Positions 10,370 to 20,861 are shown, counted from the first letter of the stretch. The stretch: DNA of 64,000 nucleotides from Lycium barbarum (GCF_019175385.1 NC_083341.1:21522203-21586202), one strand, 5' to 3'. The notes: generated from the letters alone by a model not told the origin. Made by a program: numbers and translations.

Positions 10370-10549
10370 CTAAGCCATGATCATCTGCCACTTTTTCCCC
10401 CTGCCCTTCCCCTTCTTCCGAGTTTGAACCATAGTGTGTTTGTTGCCGACTTCTATGACCGAAGCCAATTTGTCGGGATTAGTATGGTTAAATGGCTCAA
10501 CATCACCCTCCTCCTCATCCCCCGGGTCCGCAGGCGCCGAAGGCTGAAC
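10370..10549 (-). pseudogene. PMD gene, last exon
   Basis: A good acceptor TTTTTTCAG lies at 10550-10558. The exon reads VQPSAPADPGDEEEGDVEPF, continues without a stop through NHTNPDKLASVIEVG and finishes with a basic tail (RKKGKGRGKKWQMIMA) and a stop at 10370. The intron before it (10550-10622) is 73 bp. An acidic patch followed by a Lys/Arg-rich tail is plausible as a nuclear protein C terminus. This is the best preserved piece of the gene. Confidence 0.6.
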
Positions 10550-10622
10550 CTGAAAAAACACATAAAAATTAGTATTAATTTTAATTTCTATTGAATACAT
10601 AAAATTTTGTTAAAAATCAAAC

Positions 10623-10708
10623 TTGCGTGTCGATGGGCTCCAGAGCATGCCCCCGAGCGGGTTCCTGAGAAGGGTCTGGTATAGGACCTGAAGCAATCTC
10701 ATGAACGG
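10623..10708 (-). pseudogene. PMD gene, C-terminal region exon abutting the Tekay 5' LTR
   Basis: The frame reads VHEIASGPIPDPSQEPARG and then HALEPIDTQ to a donor GCAA|GTTTGA at 10623/10622. Its upstream boundary is the LTR itself (10709), so the acceptor of this exon has been lost or separated by the insertion. The composition (Pro, Glu, Gln) matches the exon at 18686-18753. Confidence 0.5.
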
Positions 10709-13351
10709 TGTTACACCCCGTACTTTTATACGTTAAGTTTCCTCATGAGTTGGTTGCTATAGATTCAGAGAGCAGAGTGACCTTCGAGGTCATATGGGAT
10801 TAGACATATCTATCTTGAGTGTATAAGAGTGTAAGATCATGTTCAGTAGGTATTAGAAGGTTCCGGGATCAAGCGAATCGAAGAAGTTAAGTTTGTCGAA
10901 ACTTTGACAGAATTCAGAACAGGATTTTTGGTTCAACTTTGGGGACGTATATCTTCTAGCATATGAGAAGTTATGGAATGCATAATCTATGTAAATTCAA
11001 GTTAAGAGAGTGTTCTTTCCAATGCAACTGATAGATCACAAATCCGAGAAGTACGGTGCAAAATATGGCCCGTACAAAAATATATGATTTCAAGACGAAC
11101 CGTATTTCCTTAAGCAAAAAGTGAAATTTTTATACTGAGAATTATGGCCAAGAAATACGGACCATATTTAAAAATATGGTCCGTACTTTTGGCCGTCTTT
11201 TTATGTCGGCTGCACTTCATTTTTTTTCTTTTTTATATTATTCGTATACCCTTCCTTCTATTTCATTTTCTCCACTTCCCCTGATCTCTAATCCTCTAGA
11301 AAGTTCTCTCCAACATATCTATCAAACCCTTAAGGAAAATCAAGGATCAAAAGAGAAGATTAAGTGTTTGAGGGTCTAAAATGATCATGGAAGCTTGTTT
11401 CTCCTCTTGGTAAGGATTTTGGAGGATTCTTCAAGATGAAACACTCTTGGAATTGATGTGTTCTTTAGTTTTAAGGTAAGATTTTATCTTAACTCAATGT
11501 TTATGAGTTTATATAATGGTTATGCTAGGTTTGGAGGGAAAGGAGTTGGAAGAAAGTTTTAAACTTGAATTTGGGTATATGTTAAGATGTAATCTAACTT
11601 GAGTCATGTTGTAAATGTGTTTTTAAGCTAAAACCTTGTTGTAAGGATAATAGTTGGTGTTGAGATTGTATTGAGGATGTTATACTTGGTATAATTGGAA
11701 GATGAAAGTGTATAAGTGTTGTATACAAATTGTATATTGGGATGTTTTGATGTAAATCTTGGGGTGAGTAAAGATGTGAGTTTTTGTTATGTTGTTGACT
11801 ATTAGGTGTGCTATAGTGACTAAGGAGATTGGAATACTAGCCCGACAGTTTCATTGTGGGATTTTGGTTGACGACTTGAGGTATGCCAAGGCTAACTTTC
11901 TTTCTTATGGCATGATCCTCATGAACAAAACGTAAACATGCTGCTACTCTATAATGGCTCTATTCTTAGTAGCTAGGGATGTTCCATGTTGATTTATGTT
12001 CTAGAATGTTATTCTCAGTAAGTCCGTCTTCAGATTCAGTATGATTCATAGAGTCACTTGTTGATGGAAATGCTATCTCATAATGATGTTCGGTGGTGTA
12101 ACGACCTTACGTCACTCTGACAGGTTCAGGATGTACTCTTATTATATTCGTGCATTGCATTATATATGTATATGTACAGACCTATGACTCTTCAGGCATT
12201 ATATATGCGTATATTATCTGTGTGTATATATTTATATATATATATATGTACATACGTTATATACGCACTACCACCTGATCAGCTGGTCACATGATGATGA
12301 TGCCCACAGAGGCCGATATGATACGATGGGATGCCCAAGAGGCCTGACAGGAGTTATATACGCATATATATGTATGACCCCTATGCATGCATGCACAATA
12401 TTTATGCATATCATTGGCCATCAAAGGCAGTTCAGACATACAGGTTGCATTCAATTCAGCTTATGTACATTTATGTCTTTGTCATGTTATTTTCATGCCT
12501 TATATACTCAGTACTTTGTCCATTTTAACGTCCTTTTTTCTGGGGGCGCTGCATTTCATGCCCGCAGGTTTAGGTAGACAGGTTGACGATCCGCCCCTGT
12601 AGGTTGCTGTTCAGCTGATATTGGAGCACTCCTCTTATTCCGAAGTTGCTATTGTGTTTTTGGTACGTTATACTTTTGTGTGCATACGGGTATGGCGGGG
12701 CCTTGTCCCGACCTTATTATGTCATATACTCCAGTAGAGGCTTGTAGACAATCATGGTTCAGTTAGACATTGTATGGCCCCCTTGGCCTATATTTTTGCT
12801 GTATGGTATTTCATGATGGCCTTGTCGACTTGCACAGTTAACGTCCCTTTTTTCTGGTGGCGTTGCATTTCATGCCCGCAGGTTTAGGTAGACAGGTTGA
12901 CGATCCGCCCCTGTAGGTTGCTGTTCAGCTGATATTGGAGCACTCCTTTTATTCCGGAGTTGCTATTGTGTTTTTGGTACGTTATACTTTTGTGTGCATA
13001 CGGGTATAGCGGGGCCTTGTCCCGACCTTATTATGTTATATACTCCAGTAGAGGCTTGTAGACAATCATGGTTTAGTTAGACGTTGTATGGCCCCCTCGG
13101 CCTATATTTTTGCTGTATGGTATTTCATGATGGCCTTGTCGGCTTGCATAGTTTTTTCCAACATAGTTATACAGTATGTCTTTTCGGGCTCATCCCATTA
13201 TCGGCATATTTCTCTTATGATCTAGAAGATTTTCATCTAGTGACCCTCAAGGTCCACCCTTGTTTATGATTATTATATGAGAGTATGTTTAGCGGCACTC
13301 GGCAAGTAGGGCTTGGGTGCCCGTCATGGCCTTCCGGTTTGGGTCGTGACA
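10709..13351 (+). repeat. 5' LTR of the Tekay element
   Basis: The LTR starts TGTTACACCCC and ends GGGTCGTGACA (13341-13351), 2643 bp. Its first 223 bp are repeated at 18432-18654 with roughly 20 differences by eye, so the insertion is not recent. It contains a near-perfect inverted repeat at 11156-11185 around TACGGACCATATTT and a 313-bp internal tandem duplication. Open frames inside (for example near 12326-12600 and 13084-13269) are not genes. Confidence 0.9.
12527..13153. repeat. Internal tandem duplication in the Tekay 5' LTR (two copies of about 313 bp)
   Basis: Copy 1 starts at 12527 and copy 2 at 12840, both with 'aacgtcc' and then 'gcatttcatgcccgcaggtt'. They run in parallel to 'tggccttgtcg' followed by 'cttgca' (copy 1 near 12820, copy 2 near 13133). 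About ten substitutions and one single-base indel separate them by eye. Confidence 0.93.
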
Positions 13352-13355
13352 AACT

Positions 13356-13367
13356 TAGTATCAGAGC
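13356..13367 (+). promoter_or_regulatory. Primer binding site, tRNA-iMet type
   Basis: Four bases after the 5' LTR lies 'tagtatcagagc'. Gypsy elements primed by initiator tRNA-Met have TGGTATCAGAGC, so there is one mismatch. The priming site marks the start of minus-strand synthesis. Confidence 0.85.
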
Positions 13368-13530
13368 AGTTGCATCCTAGGATTGTCTACAAGCCGTGTC
13401 TAGCAGAGTCTTGTTTATGGTGTGTTGTGCACCACACTTATAAACAAGAGGCTGCAGGGCATTTAGGAAGATTATCCTTCTTTCTTATCTTAGATCGTGC
13501 GTTATCTAATAACGTATTGTGATTTCAGCG

Positions 13531-14480
13531 TTGCCTGTGACGAGGAGAGCTTCAGCCAGCCAGAGAGGCAAGGGTGCGACAGATGAGGGTACCAGTCGGG
13601 TGCCACCAGTAGATTTGGGCTAGGGTAAGTCCTAGAGTGAGGCCCCATCTCAGTCTTGTCGGAGCCCTTCCGTCCGAGCGAACCTTAGAGGGGCTGCAAC
13701 TACAGTACCTCCAGTTTCTCCACATGATGCATCAGGCCAGGAGATGCGAGATTCTATTCGGTCATTGACTCAGTTAGTGGCCGCTCAGGCCCAAGGTTAG
13801 GCTACTAGTTATCTTAATAGGGCTGTTAGTGTGAGGGTTCGAGACTTTATCAATTTGGATCCTCCGGTATTCTTTGAAAAACCAGATGAAGACCCGCATA
13901 ATTTTATAGATCGGATCCTGAGGACATTAAGAGTAATGCATGCTTCTGACACTGAGTCAGTAGAATTGTCTTCCTACCGTTTGAGAGATGTTGCTGTCCA
14001 GTGGTATGAGGCTTGGGAGTTGTCTAGAGGGGATAATGCACCCCCAACAGTATGACAAGAGTTCACAGAGGCATTTCTTTGACATTATTTATCAGCAGAG
14101 CCCTGAAGGGCTCGAGTTGATAGGTTTCTGAATTTACGCCAGGGGAATATGAGTGTTCAGGAGTGCAGTTTGCTCTTTAACTCACTAGCCAGGTATGCTC
14201 CCATGATTGTAGCTGAGATGGAGGATCGGGTACACCGGTTTGTGATTGGACTTGGGCCACACTTGATTAATGATTGTATGACAGCCACACTTCAGGAAGG
14301 TATGGATATCTCTTGTATTCAGGAATATACTTAGGGTTTAGAGGAGTGGAAGCAACAACAACGAGCTAATTGAGAGCGTGATAGAGGCCAGAGTAAGAGG
14401 GCTAGATCTTCTAGCTCCTTTGGTGAGTTTAGGGGTGGTCACAAAGAGCAGTTTCCCAGGCATTCAGCCTATTCAGCCGC
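13531..14480 (+). pseudogene. gag: Tekay gag (capsid region), broken
   Basis: The frame reads PVTRRASASQRGKG from 13534, where the expected ATG is TTG (13531). It soon meets a TAG. The capsid part is recognisable as VRDFINLDPPVFF, then EDPHNFIDRILRTLRVM and SSYRLRDVAVQWYEAW, the hydrophobic core of retrotransposon gag. After a TGA the following frame gives SVQECSLLFNSLARYAP and EDRVHRFVIGLGPHL. The structural protein would package the element RNA; here it is not translatable as one protein. Confidence 0.85.
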
Positions 14481-14580
14481 TTGTATGCCTTCACAATTTC
14501 CAGGATCGAGTTGATTAACCCACTTATTCTAGTCCAGGCCAGAGCTCATGGGTTTCCAGTGCTGTTTGGGTTCAGATGTG

Positions 14581-14622
14581 TGTTATACCTGCAGTCAGCC
14601 AGGCTACCTTATGCAAGATTGT
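14581..14622 (+). pseudogene. Gag zinc knuckle with His-to-Tyr change
   Basis: The sequence translates as CYTCSQPGYLMQDC, a CX2CX4HX4C nucleocapsid knuckle in which the His position is Tyr. Loss of the zinc-binding His should abolish zinc binding and RNA binding by this domain. Flanking frames contain stops. Confidence 0.8.
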
Positions 14623-14759
14623 CCGTAAAGAGGTGGTGCAGGTGTAGTTCAGCCGATAGGATTTGCAGTTGGTTTTTCCTCATCGGTACGCTCTCCTGGG
14701 CAAGGCTCTCAGACATTAGATGGCCGTGGTAGAGATTGAGGTGGACCGTCCAGTTCGAG

Positions 14760-15180
14760 CGGTCCTCAAAGTCACATTTATGCTCTGGTTGGTCGGTATG
14801 ATCTTGAGTCGTCGCCTAATATTGTTACAGGTCTATTGTCAGTCTTCTCCCATGACGTGTATGCATTGATAGACCCAGGATCTACTTTATCATGTGTCAC
14901 TCCTTTTATTGTTGGTAAGTTTAAGATAGAACCTAAGAAGATTAGGCCTTTTGAAGTGTCTACACTTGTTTGAGATCCAATGAGAGCTAGACTAGTATAC
15001 AAGAACTGTGTAGTTATAGTTTCTAATCGTCACACAGTAGCAGATTTGATTGAGTTGGACATGGTGGACTTTGATGATATTTTGGGTATGGACAGGTTGG
15101 CTTCTTGTTATGATAACGTTGATTGCAGAACAAAGGTGGTTCAATTTTCGTTTCCAAGAGAGCCAGTGCTGGAATAGAAT
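14760..15180 (+). pseudogene. Tekay aspartic protease region
   Basis: The frame reads LSVFSHDVYALIDPGSTLS, with the active-site Asp at 14872-14874 in a DPGS context seen in this clade. It continues after a stop with ARLVYKNCVVIVSNRHT and ADLIELDMVDFDDILGMD, the conserved C-terminal part of the RVP_2 fold. The protease would cut Gag-Pol. An in-frame TGA at about 14970 breaks it. Confidence 0.8.
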
Positions 15181-15339
15181 GGTAATACAGCTCGCCGAGA
15201 GGTAGGATTATTTTCTATCTCAAGGCAAAGAAGATGATCGCAAAAGGTTGTATTTATCACATTGTTCGAGTTTGAGATGCAGAAGCAGAACCACTGACCC
15301 TTCAGTCTGTTCCAGTGGTTAATGAATTCCAGATAAAAT

Positions 15340-16230
15340 TTCGAGCATTCTGCTAGAGTGGGAGATTGACTTTGCTATTGATGTACTACCAGATACTCAG
15401 TCGATATCTATTCGCCCTTATAGGGCGGCCCTTGTTGGGCTGAAGGAATTGAAGGAGCAGTTGAAAAGTTTGCTTGAGAAAGATTTGATTAGGCCTAGTA
15501 CATCGCCATGGGGAGCACCAATGTTATTTGTAAGAAAGAAAGATGGCTCGTTGTGAATGTGTAAAGATTACAGACAGTTGAATAAGGTGACGATAAAGAG
15601 CAAGTATTCGCTCCCCAGAATTGATGATTTGATCAGTTGCAGGGTGACAGATGCTTTTAAAAAATAGACTTGAGGTCAGGTTACCATTAGATTAGGGTCA
15701 GAGAGAATGACATTCCGAAGACAGCATCCAGGACCAGATATGGTCATTTCGAGTTTCTTGTGATGTCTTTTGGGTTGACTAATGCACCAACAATATTTAT
15801 AGATTTGATGAACTGCGTATTCAGACCCTTCTTAGATTAGTTTGTGATTGTGTTTGTCGATGATATTCTGGTCTACTCTCGATCAGAGGCTGAGCATGCG
15901 GATCATTTGGGTGCTGTACTTAGGGTTCTTTAGGATAAGATGTTGTATGCGAAGTTCTCCAAACGTGAGTTTTGGTTGAATTCTGTAACTTTCCCCAGAC
16001 ATATTGTATCAGATGAAGGCATCAAGGTTGACACTCAGAAGATACAGACTGTGAAGACTTGGCCTAGACCCACGACACCGTCGAAGATTCGTAGTTTTCT
16101 GGGGTAGGCAGGATATTATAGGAGATTTGTTGAGGGATTCTCCTCCATTTCAGCGCCATTGACGAAATTGACGCAAAATGCAGCTAAGTTCCAGTGGACA
16201 GACGCTTGTGAGCAGAGTTTTCAGGAGTTG
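15340..16230 (+). pseudogene. Tekay reverse transcriptase
   Basis: Recognisable blocks are SISIRPYRAALVGLKELKEQ, LIRPSTSPWGAPMLFVRKKD, then the FVDDILVYS catalytic motif at 15853-15879 and LGAVLRVL. Stops occur in several places, for example in the segment before the catalytic box (near 15555 and 15665). The catalytic Asp-Asp pair is intact at sequence level, but the frame is not. Confidence 0.85.
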
Positions 16231-16269
16231 AAGAATAGACTGACTTCAGCAGCAGTTTTGACACTTCCA

Positions 16270-16839
16270 GAGGGATCATAGGGTTATGCTATTTATTGTG
16301 ATGCCTCGAGCAAGGGATTGGGTTATGTGTTAATGCAGCACAGTAAAGTTATTGCTTATGCTTTGAGGCAGCTGAGAAAGTATGAGAAGAATTATCCGAC
16401 TCATGATTTGGAGTTAGCTTCGGTGATTCATCCGCTTAAGGTTTGGAGACATTATTTATTTGGTGTTCACGTTGATGTTTACATAGATCATAAGAGCCTT
16501 CAGTATATCTTTAAGCAGAAAGAGTTGAATTTGCGTCAGAGGCGATGGTTGGATCCATTGAAGGATTATGATGTTGATATTTTATACCTTCCGGCGAAGA
16601 AGAATATAGTAGCCGATGCTCTTAGCTGTATATCTATAGGTAGTTTGTCTTACTTGCGAGCAGAGAAAAGGGAGCTAGCTCACGAGTTTCATCAGTTAGC
16701 CAGCCTAGGAGTTCGATTATTGGACTCAGGTGATGCAGGAGTTACAGTTCAGGATACGGCGACATCATCCTTAGCTCAGGTTAAGGAACACCAGTATGAG
16801 GATCCTTCACTAATGTGGTACAGGGAGATAGCCCCATAG
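16270..16839 (+). pseudogene. Tekay RNase H domain
   Basis: The frame starts [24 protein letters not shown] and then is open from 16318 to 16839. Further blocks are [20 protein letters not shown] and [14 protein letters not shown], then [11 protein letters not shown] near 16600. These carry the Asp, Glu and Asp positions of the Ty3-type RNase H. It is the longest intact piece of this element (173 codons). Confidence 0.88.
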
Positions 16840-17880
16840 AAAAAAAAGTCACCCTTTGAGATTTCTAGAGATGGAGTTCTGAAGTATCGAGACAGATTGT
16901 GTGTTGTGGATGTTGCAGGGTTACGTCAGCAGATCATGGCAGAAGCTCATTATTCTCGCTACTCTATTCATCCAGGATTGACGAAGATGTACCATGATAT
17001 CAGAGAGATTTATTGGTGGAATGGTATGAAGAAGGATATAGCAGAGTTCGTGGCCCAATGCCCTAATTGTCAGCAGGTGAAGGTTGAGCATCAGAAGCCT
17101 GGTGGATTGTTGCAGGACATAGAGATTTCGACCTGGAATTGGGAATATGAGTTTCGTTACAGGCTTACCTCATTCCCAGTGCAAGTTTTACTCGATATGG
17201 GTGATTGTTGATAGACTCACGAAGTCAACACATTTTCTACCTATCAGGACTACTTATTCAGCCGAGGATTATACGAAGTTATCTATTAAGGAGATAGTAC
17301 GACTTCGTGGTGTTCCAGTATCTATTATTTCAGATAGCAATGCACAGTTTACAACTAATTTCTGGAGATCCTTCCAGAAAGGTTTGGGGACGTAGGTTAA
17401 CCTCAGTACAATACTTCATCCCCAGATAGACGGGCAGGTTGAGCGTACTGTTTAGACGCTCGAGGATATGCTACGAGCATGTGTGATTGACTTCAAAGGT
17501 AGCTGGGATGATCATTTTCTACTTATTGAGTTTGCGTATAATAATAGCTACCATTCCAATATCCCGATGTCCCCATATGAGGCCCTATATGGGCGGAAGT
17601 ATAGATCTCCTATCGGTTGGTTCGAAATCGTAGAATCAAAGTTGATAGGGCCTGATTTGGTTCAGCAGGTAGTGGAGAAGGTTAAGCTCATTCAGGAGAG
17701 ATTGCTAGTAGCTCAGAGTCTCCAAAAGTCTTATGCAGATAACTGATGATGAGACTTGGAGTTCCAGGTAGATGACTGGGTGTTTTTGAAGGTATCACCT
17801 ATGAATGGTGTCATGAGATTTGGTAAGAAGGGAAAACTTAGCCCTAGATACATTGGTCTTTATAGAATTGTGCGAGAGTA
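16840..17880 (+). pseudogene. Tekay integrase
   Basis: The zinc-binding HHCC domain is visible as H…YSRYSIHPG…CPNCQQ (16945-17080). A shift after WNWE (near 17140) moves the catalytic core into another frame: VIVDRLTKSTHFLPI with the first Asp, then IISDSNAQF with the second (17325 region). A stop follows, then HPQIDGQVERT with the catalytic Glu, another stop, and AYNNSYHSNI. Integration activity is not expected. Confidence 0.87.
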
Positions 17881-17889
17881 GGCCGAGTA

Positions 17890-18234
17890 GCCTATCAGTT
17901 GGATGTACCTTCAGACTTAGAGCTTGTACATCCGATTTTCCATATATCCATGCTCCGTAAGTGCAACGGAGATCCTTCCAGGATTGTGCCCGTAGATGAT
18001 GTCCAAGTTATAGAGCAATTGTCATATGAGGAAGTCACTGTTGCTATCTTAGATCTCCAGGTTCATAGGTTGCGAACCAAAGATGTTGCTTCTATAAAAG
18101 TGCTTTGCAGAAATAAAAATGTAGAAGAGATGACTTGGGAAGCCGAGGAATATATGAAGTCTAGATACCCTAATTTGTTTTCGGCTCCAGAGCAAATGCA
18201 GACTATGGCACCATCGTCTTCAGGTATGTATTAA
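17890..18234 (+). pseudogene. Tekay integrase C-terminal tail with chromodomain
   Basis: The open frame (111 codons) includes HPIFHISMLRKCNGDPS, the GPY/F-associated tail, then RTKDVASIKVLCRNKNVEEM and WEAEEYMKSRYPNLF. The last segment is the chromodomain of plant chromoviruses, which directs integration toward marked chromatin. The aromatic residues in W-E-A-E are kept. The frame ends at a stop near 18234. Confidence 0.88.
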
Positions 18235-18409
18235 TTATGTTACTCTCGTTGGTCGTATGAGACTATTGTTGTTATTGATTGTTGTAGCCCTACGTGGCAT
18301 TGTACTGTGTTGTTGGGATGTATGGTGGGTTGGTGGTGGTGTAATTATAGAGAAACCTCTACCAAAATTTTGGTAGACTCCTAAGAGTGCTAACATTCGA
18401 GGTCGAATG

Positions 18410-18431
18410 TTTCTGGGGGGTGTGTGGAGGA
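18410..18431 (+). promoter_or_regulatory. Polypurine tract of the Tekay element
   Basis: A run reading 'tctggggggtgtgtggagga' directly precedes the TGTTACACC start of the 3' LTR. It is G-rich with few pyrimidines, as expected for the plus-strand primer of an LTR element. Confidence 0.75.
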
Positions 18432-18654
18432 TGTTACACCCTGTACGTTTATACGTTAAGTTTCCTTATGAGTTGGTTGCTATAGATTCAGAGAGCGGAG
18501 TGACCTTCGAGGTCATATGGGATTAGACATGTTTATCTTGAGTGTATAAGAGAGTTTAAGGTCATGTTTAGTAGGTATTGTAAGGTTCTGGGATCAAGAG
18601 AATTGAAGAAATTAAGTTTGTCGAAACTTTGGCAGAATTTTGGACAGGATTTTT
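18432..18654 (+). repeat. Truncated 3' LTR of the Tekay element
   Basis: It matches the first 223 bp of the 5' LTR and then changes abruptly into AT-rich DNA that reads as intron of the PMD gene remnant. The remaining 2.4 kb of the LTR is missing. Confidence 0.9.
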
Positions 18655-18685
18655 GAATAAAATTAAGTTTTACTAAAAATCTTAC

Positions 18686-18753
18686 TTGTGGCTCGGCAGG
18701 CTCATGGGAAAACACCTGAGTGGGTGGCTCTAATGGACCTACTGTCAGCAAGT
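18686..18753 (-). pseudogene. PMD gene, C-terminal region exon
   Basis: This small exon starts after an acceptor TTTTTTAG at 18754-18755. It reads LLTVGPLEPPTQVFSHEPAEP and ends at a donor CACAA|GTAAG at 18686/18685. Only about 31 bp of intron remain before the truncated 3' LTR of the Tekay element, so the retrotransposon landed in or deleted into this intron. The assignment rests on position, splice signals and the Pro/Glu-rich composition shared with the next two pieces. Confidence 0.5.
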
Positions 18754-18904
18754 CTAAAAAATAAAAATTTACAAAATAATAATCACTATATATATATATA
18801 CTAGTTATGTGAGGCTCGTGCTAACTCAAGATATAAAAGTAGATATTTTAACTAAATAAATATAATAATCTATACATAGTTAATGAACTTTTAAGACAAA
18901 TACA

Positions 18905-19100
18905 TAATTTAACTTGTGCAGCGGATGGAGCTGCTCCTCTCTTAATTAGGGATTAGGGGTTCGAACATGGATATGGAAAAAATCTTTGGAGGAAGCGCTC
19001 CCCCCGAATTGGCGCGATACAGTGCGAATTATCTGGATTAATTGGGCTCAAATGCGGATATCGAGCACCAACCAGAAAACCAAAGAATATGAAAAATGAG
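18905..19100 (+). mobile_element. tRNA-related SINE-like element
   Basis: The head contains 'ggatggagctgctcctctc' (box A-like) and 'ggggttcgaacatgg' (box B-like) about 45 bp apart, the spacing of a pol III internal promoter. The tail has 'gggctcaaatgcggatatcg' and 'agcaccaaccagaaa'. This layout fits a Solanaceae tRNA-derived SINE. A second partial tail is at about 19320-19375, because the region was duplicated. The 3' A-rich end is obscured by the tandem repeats. Confidence 0.5.
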
Positions 19101-19700
19101 GTAGGAGGTTCGATAGCTTTTCAAAAGTAGACCTTAAAAACAAAAACAAAAAAATTGACTTAAATAAATAAGATTAGGACCTAAAATTAATTAATTAAAA
19201 GGTCTTAAAAAAATTTGAAAATTATTGTGAGGATTACAAAAGTCCCCAGGTTCGATAGCTTTTGAAAAGTAGACCTTAAAAACAAAAAACAAAAAAATTG
19301 ATTTAAATAAATAAGATTATCTGGATTAATTGGGCTCAAATGCGGATATCGAGCACCAACCAGAAAATCAAAGAACATGAAAAATGAGGTAGGAGGTTCG
19401 ATAGCTTTTCAAAAGTATACCTTAAAAATAAAAAACAAAAAAATTGACCTAAATAAATAAGATTAGGACCTAAAAGTAATTAATTAAAAGGTTTTAAAAA
19501 AAATTTGGAAATTATTGTGAGGACTACAAAAGTCCACAGGTTCGATAGCTTTTGAAAAGTAGACCTTAAAAACAAAAAACAAAAAAATTGACTTAAATAA
19601 ATAAGATTAGGACCTAAAAGTAATTAATTAAAAAGTTTTAAAAAAATTGAGAAATTATTGTGAGGACTACAAAAGTCCCCACATTTGCTCTTATAAATAA
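19026..19700. repeat. Nested tandem repeats (about 288-bp and 145-bp periods)
   Basis: 'tatctggattaattgggctc' occurs near 19028 and 19318, giving a period of about 290 bp. Within this, a shorter unit from 'ggttcgatagcttttgaaaa' through 'aaaaacaaaaaaattgactt' to 'aattattgtgaggactac' occurs four times, at about 110-180 bp spacing. AT-rich and non-coding. It lies in the intron between two PMD pieces. Confidence 0.85.
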
Positions 19701-19703
19701 TAG

Positions 19704-19704
<1 letters not shown>

Positions 19705-19737
<33 letters not shown>
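19705..19737. repeat. (TA)n microsatellite
   Basis: About 16 TA units follow 'aataatagtaa', at the end of the tandem repeat block. Confidence 0.95.
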
Positions 19738-19740
<3 letters not shown>

Positions 19741-19829
19741 AAATAAGTACTTTAATTTTTTAAATAAGTATTTTAAATACTAACCGAGATAAGAAACTCC
19801 GAGAAATTAGTAAACCCGGGACCATCTAC

Positions 19830-20354
19830 ATTTCTCACTAGCCGCTCCTCACGTAATGATGCGTGAAGATTAACGCAATCCAAGTCATCACGTATCCCAC
19901 GGTACCTATTCTAGCTCTGCTGAGATGAAGACTCAGGTATATCCGCAAATAGGTGCGCCGGCGTAAATGCAGGTGTTGACGGTCGGGATGAAGTCGACGG
20001 GCAACTTGAGCTGTAGCTAGGCTCTAACGGGAGTGATCTCATCGGGCTTATCTATCAGATGGTCTCCTCTGCCACCACGTCTTTTATCACCACCCCCTCT
20101 GCCGCCACATCTTCTTTCAGCACTCCCTCTGCCACCACATCCTCTATCGCTACCTCCCCTGCCTGGCTTTTCTCATTGTCTGCCTCCTCGCACCGCTTGA
20201 TATGACCCTCAAAACAAGATCATGCATATGCTTAGCATCTCCTGCCGTCCCCGGCTATCCGTACAACCTCTCCCACAAGCCTCGCGTTCTCGAGGTATGG
20301 TCTTACCCCAATATACGCAGTTGTTGTATGACCACCAGTTGCATTTGTTTTAAA
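19830..20354 (-). pseudogene. PMD gene, exon 4 (Arg/Gly-rich tail region)
   Basis: An acceptor TATTACAG precedes 20354. One frame gives HDLVLRVI, KRCEEADNEKSQAGE and then several GGRG repeats with Arg and Asp, typical of the low-complexity tail after a PMD domain. It continues, after frame changes, with Ser/Pro-rich sequence (STSSRPSTPAFTPAHLFADI) and FTNF near 19816. The end of the exon is uncertain. About 1 kb of inserted repeats separates it from the next exon. Confidence 0.55.
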
Positions 20355-20425
20355 CTGTAATAATTAGTTAATATTTTAATGTAATAATTGGAACTATTAA
20401 ATCAATCCAAGTGCGATAAACTTAC

Positions 20426-20861
20426 CAATGCCTCATACTGCCCTGCGAGTGCTGTGTATCCTATATCATCCGGGGGATATAAAGCGGGGTTGCCAATCAA
20501 GCGGTGTGTGATCTGGTGGTACCACTTCATGTAAACCTCGATGGGAGTCACATGACCGACCTCAGCCAGACTACCCAACATGTGCTCTTAACGACCGAGC
20601 TGGATGCCCATGAAAGTCAGAAATGCATCATCGATAGGCGATCGATCGTCCGACTCGTAGTGGCAGTGCTCATACTGAACGCCGAGGCGAGGGGGTAATA
20701 TTCTGTCGATTCCCAAACATTCGTAAGACGTGGTCGGGCATGTGGTACTCAACGATGTCCAGGTGTATCAATGGACATAGTGATATCCACATGGCCTGAC
20801 CAGCCCCGCAAAAGGCCGACAATCGATTCAAAAACCCAGTATACGGGGTCCATAAAAATAG
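20426..20861 (-). pseudogene. PMD gene, exon 3
   Basis: An acceptor CTTATACAG precedes 20861. The exon reads FLWTPYTGFLNRLSAFCGAG, then MWISLCPLIHLDIVEYHMPD and VLRMFGNRQNI, the C-terminal core of the PMD domain. Reading frame is then lost. A later block corresponding to the family's 'W-(Y/H)-x-x-T-R-R-F-I' segment is recognisable only after shifting frame. The exon ends at a CATTG|GTAAG donor at 20426/20425. Confidence 0.74.

Larger units (their letters stand above)
10709..18654 (+). mobile_element. Ty3/gypsy chromovirus (Tekay/Del clade), degenerate, 3' LTR truncated
   Basis: A full 5' LTR, tRNA-iMet type primer site, broken gag-pol in the order gag, protease, reverse transcriptase, RNase H, integrase, chromodomain, a purine tract and only the first 223 bp of the 3' LTR are present. 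The C-terminal chromodomain and the 2.6-kb LTR identify the Tekay (Del) chromovirus clade. The element has many in-frame stops and cannot move by itself. It lies in the 3' part of the PMD gene remnant, in opposite orientation. No target duplication can be tested because the 3' end is lost. Confidence 0.9.

Noticed and set aside
10709..18654. Autonomous, active gypsy element
   Set aside because: Many stop codons and frame changes in every domain except RNase H and the chromodomain tail, and the 3' LTR is truncated.
18905..19000. Functional tRNA gene
   Set aside because: Box A and box B-like words exist, but the cloverleaf does not form. It reads as a SINE head.
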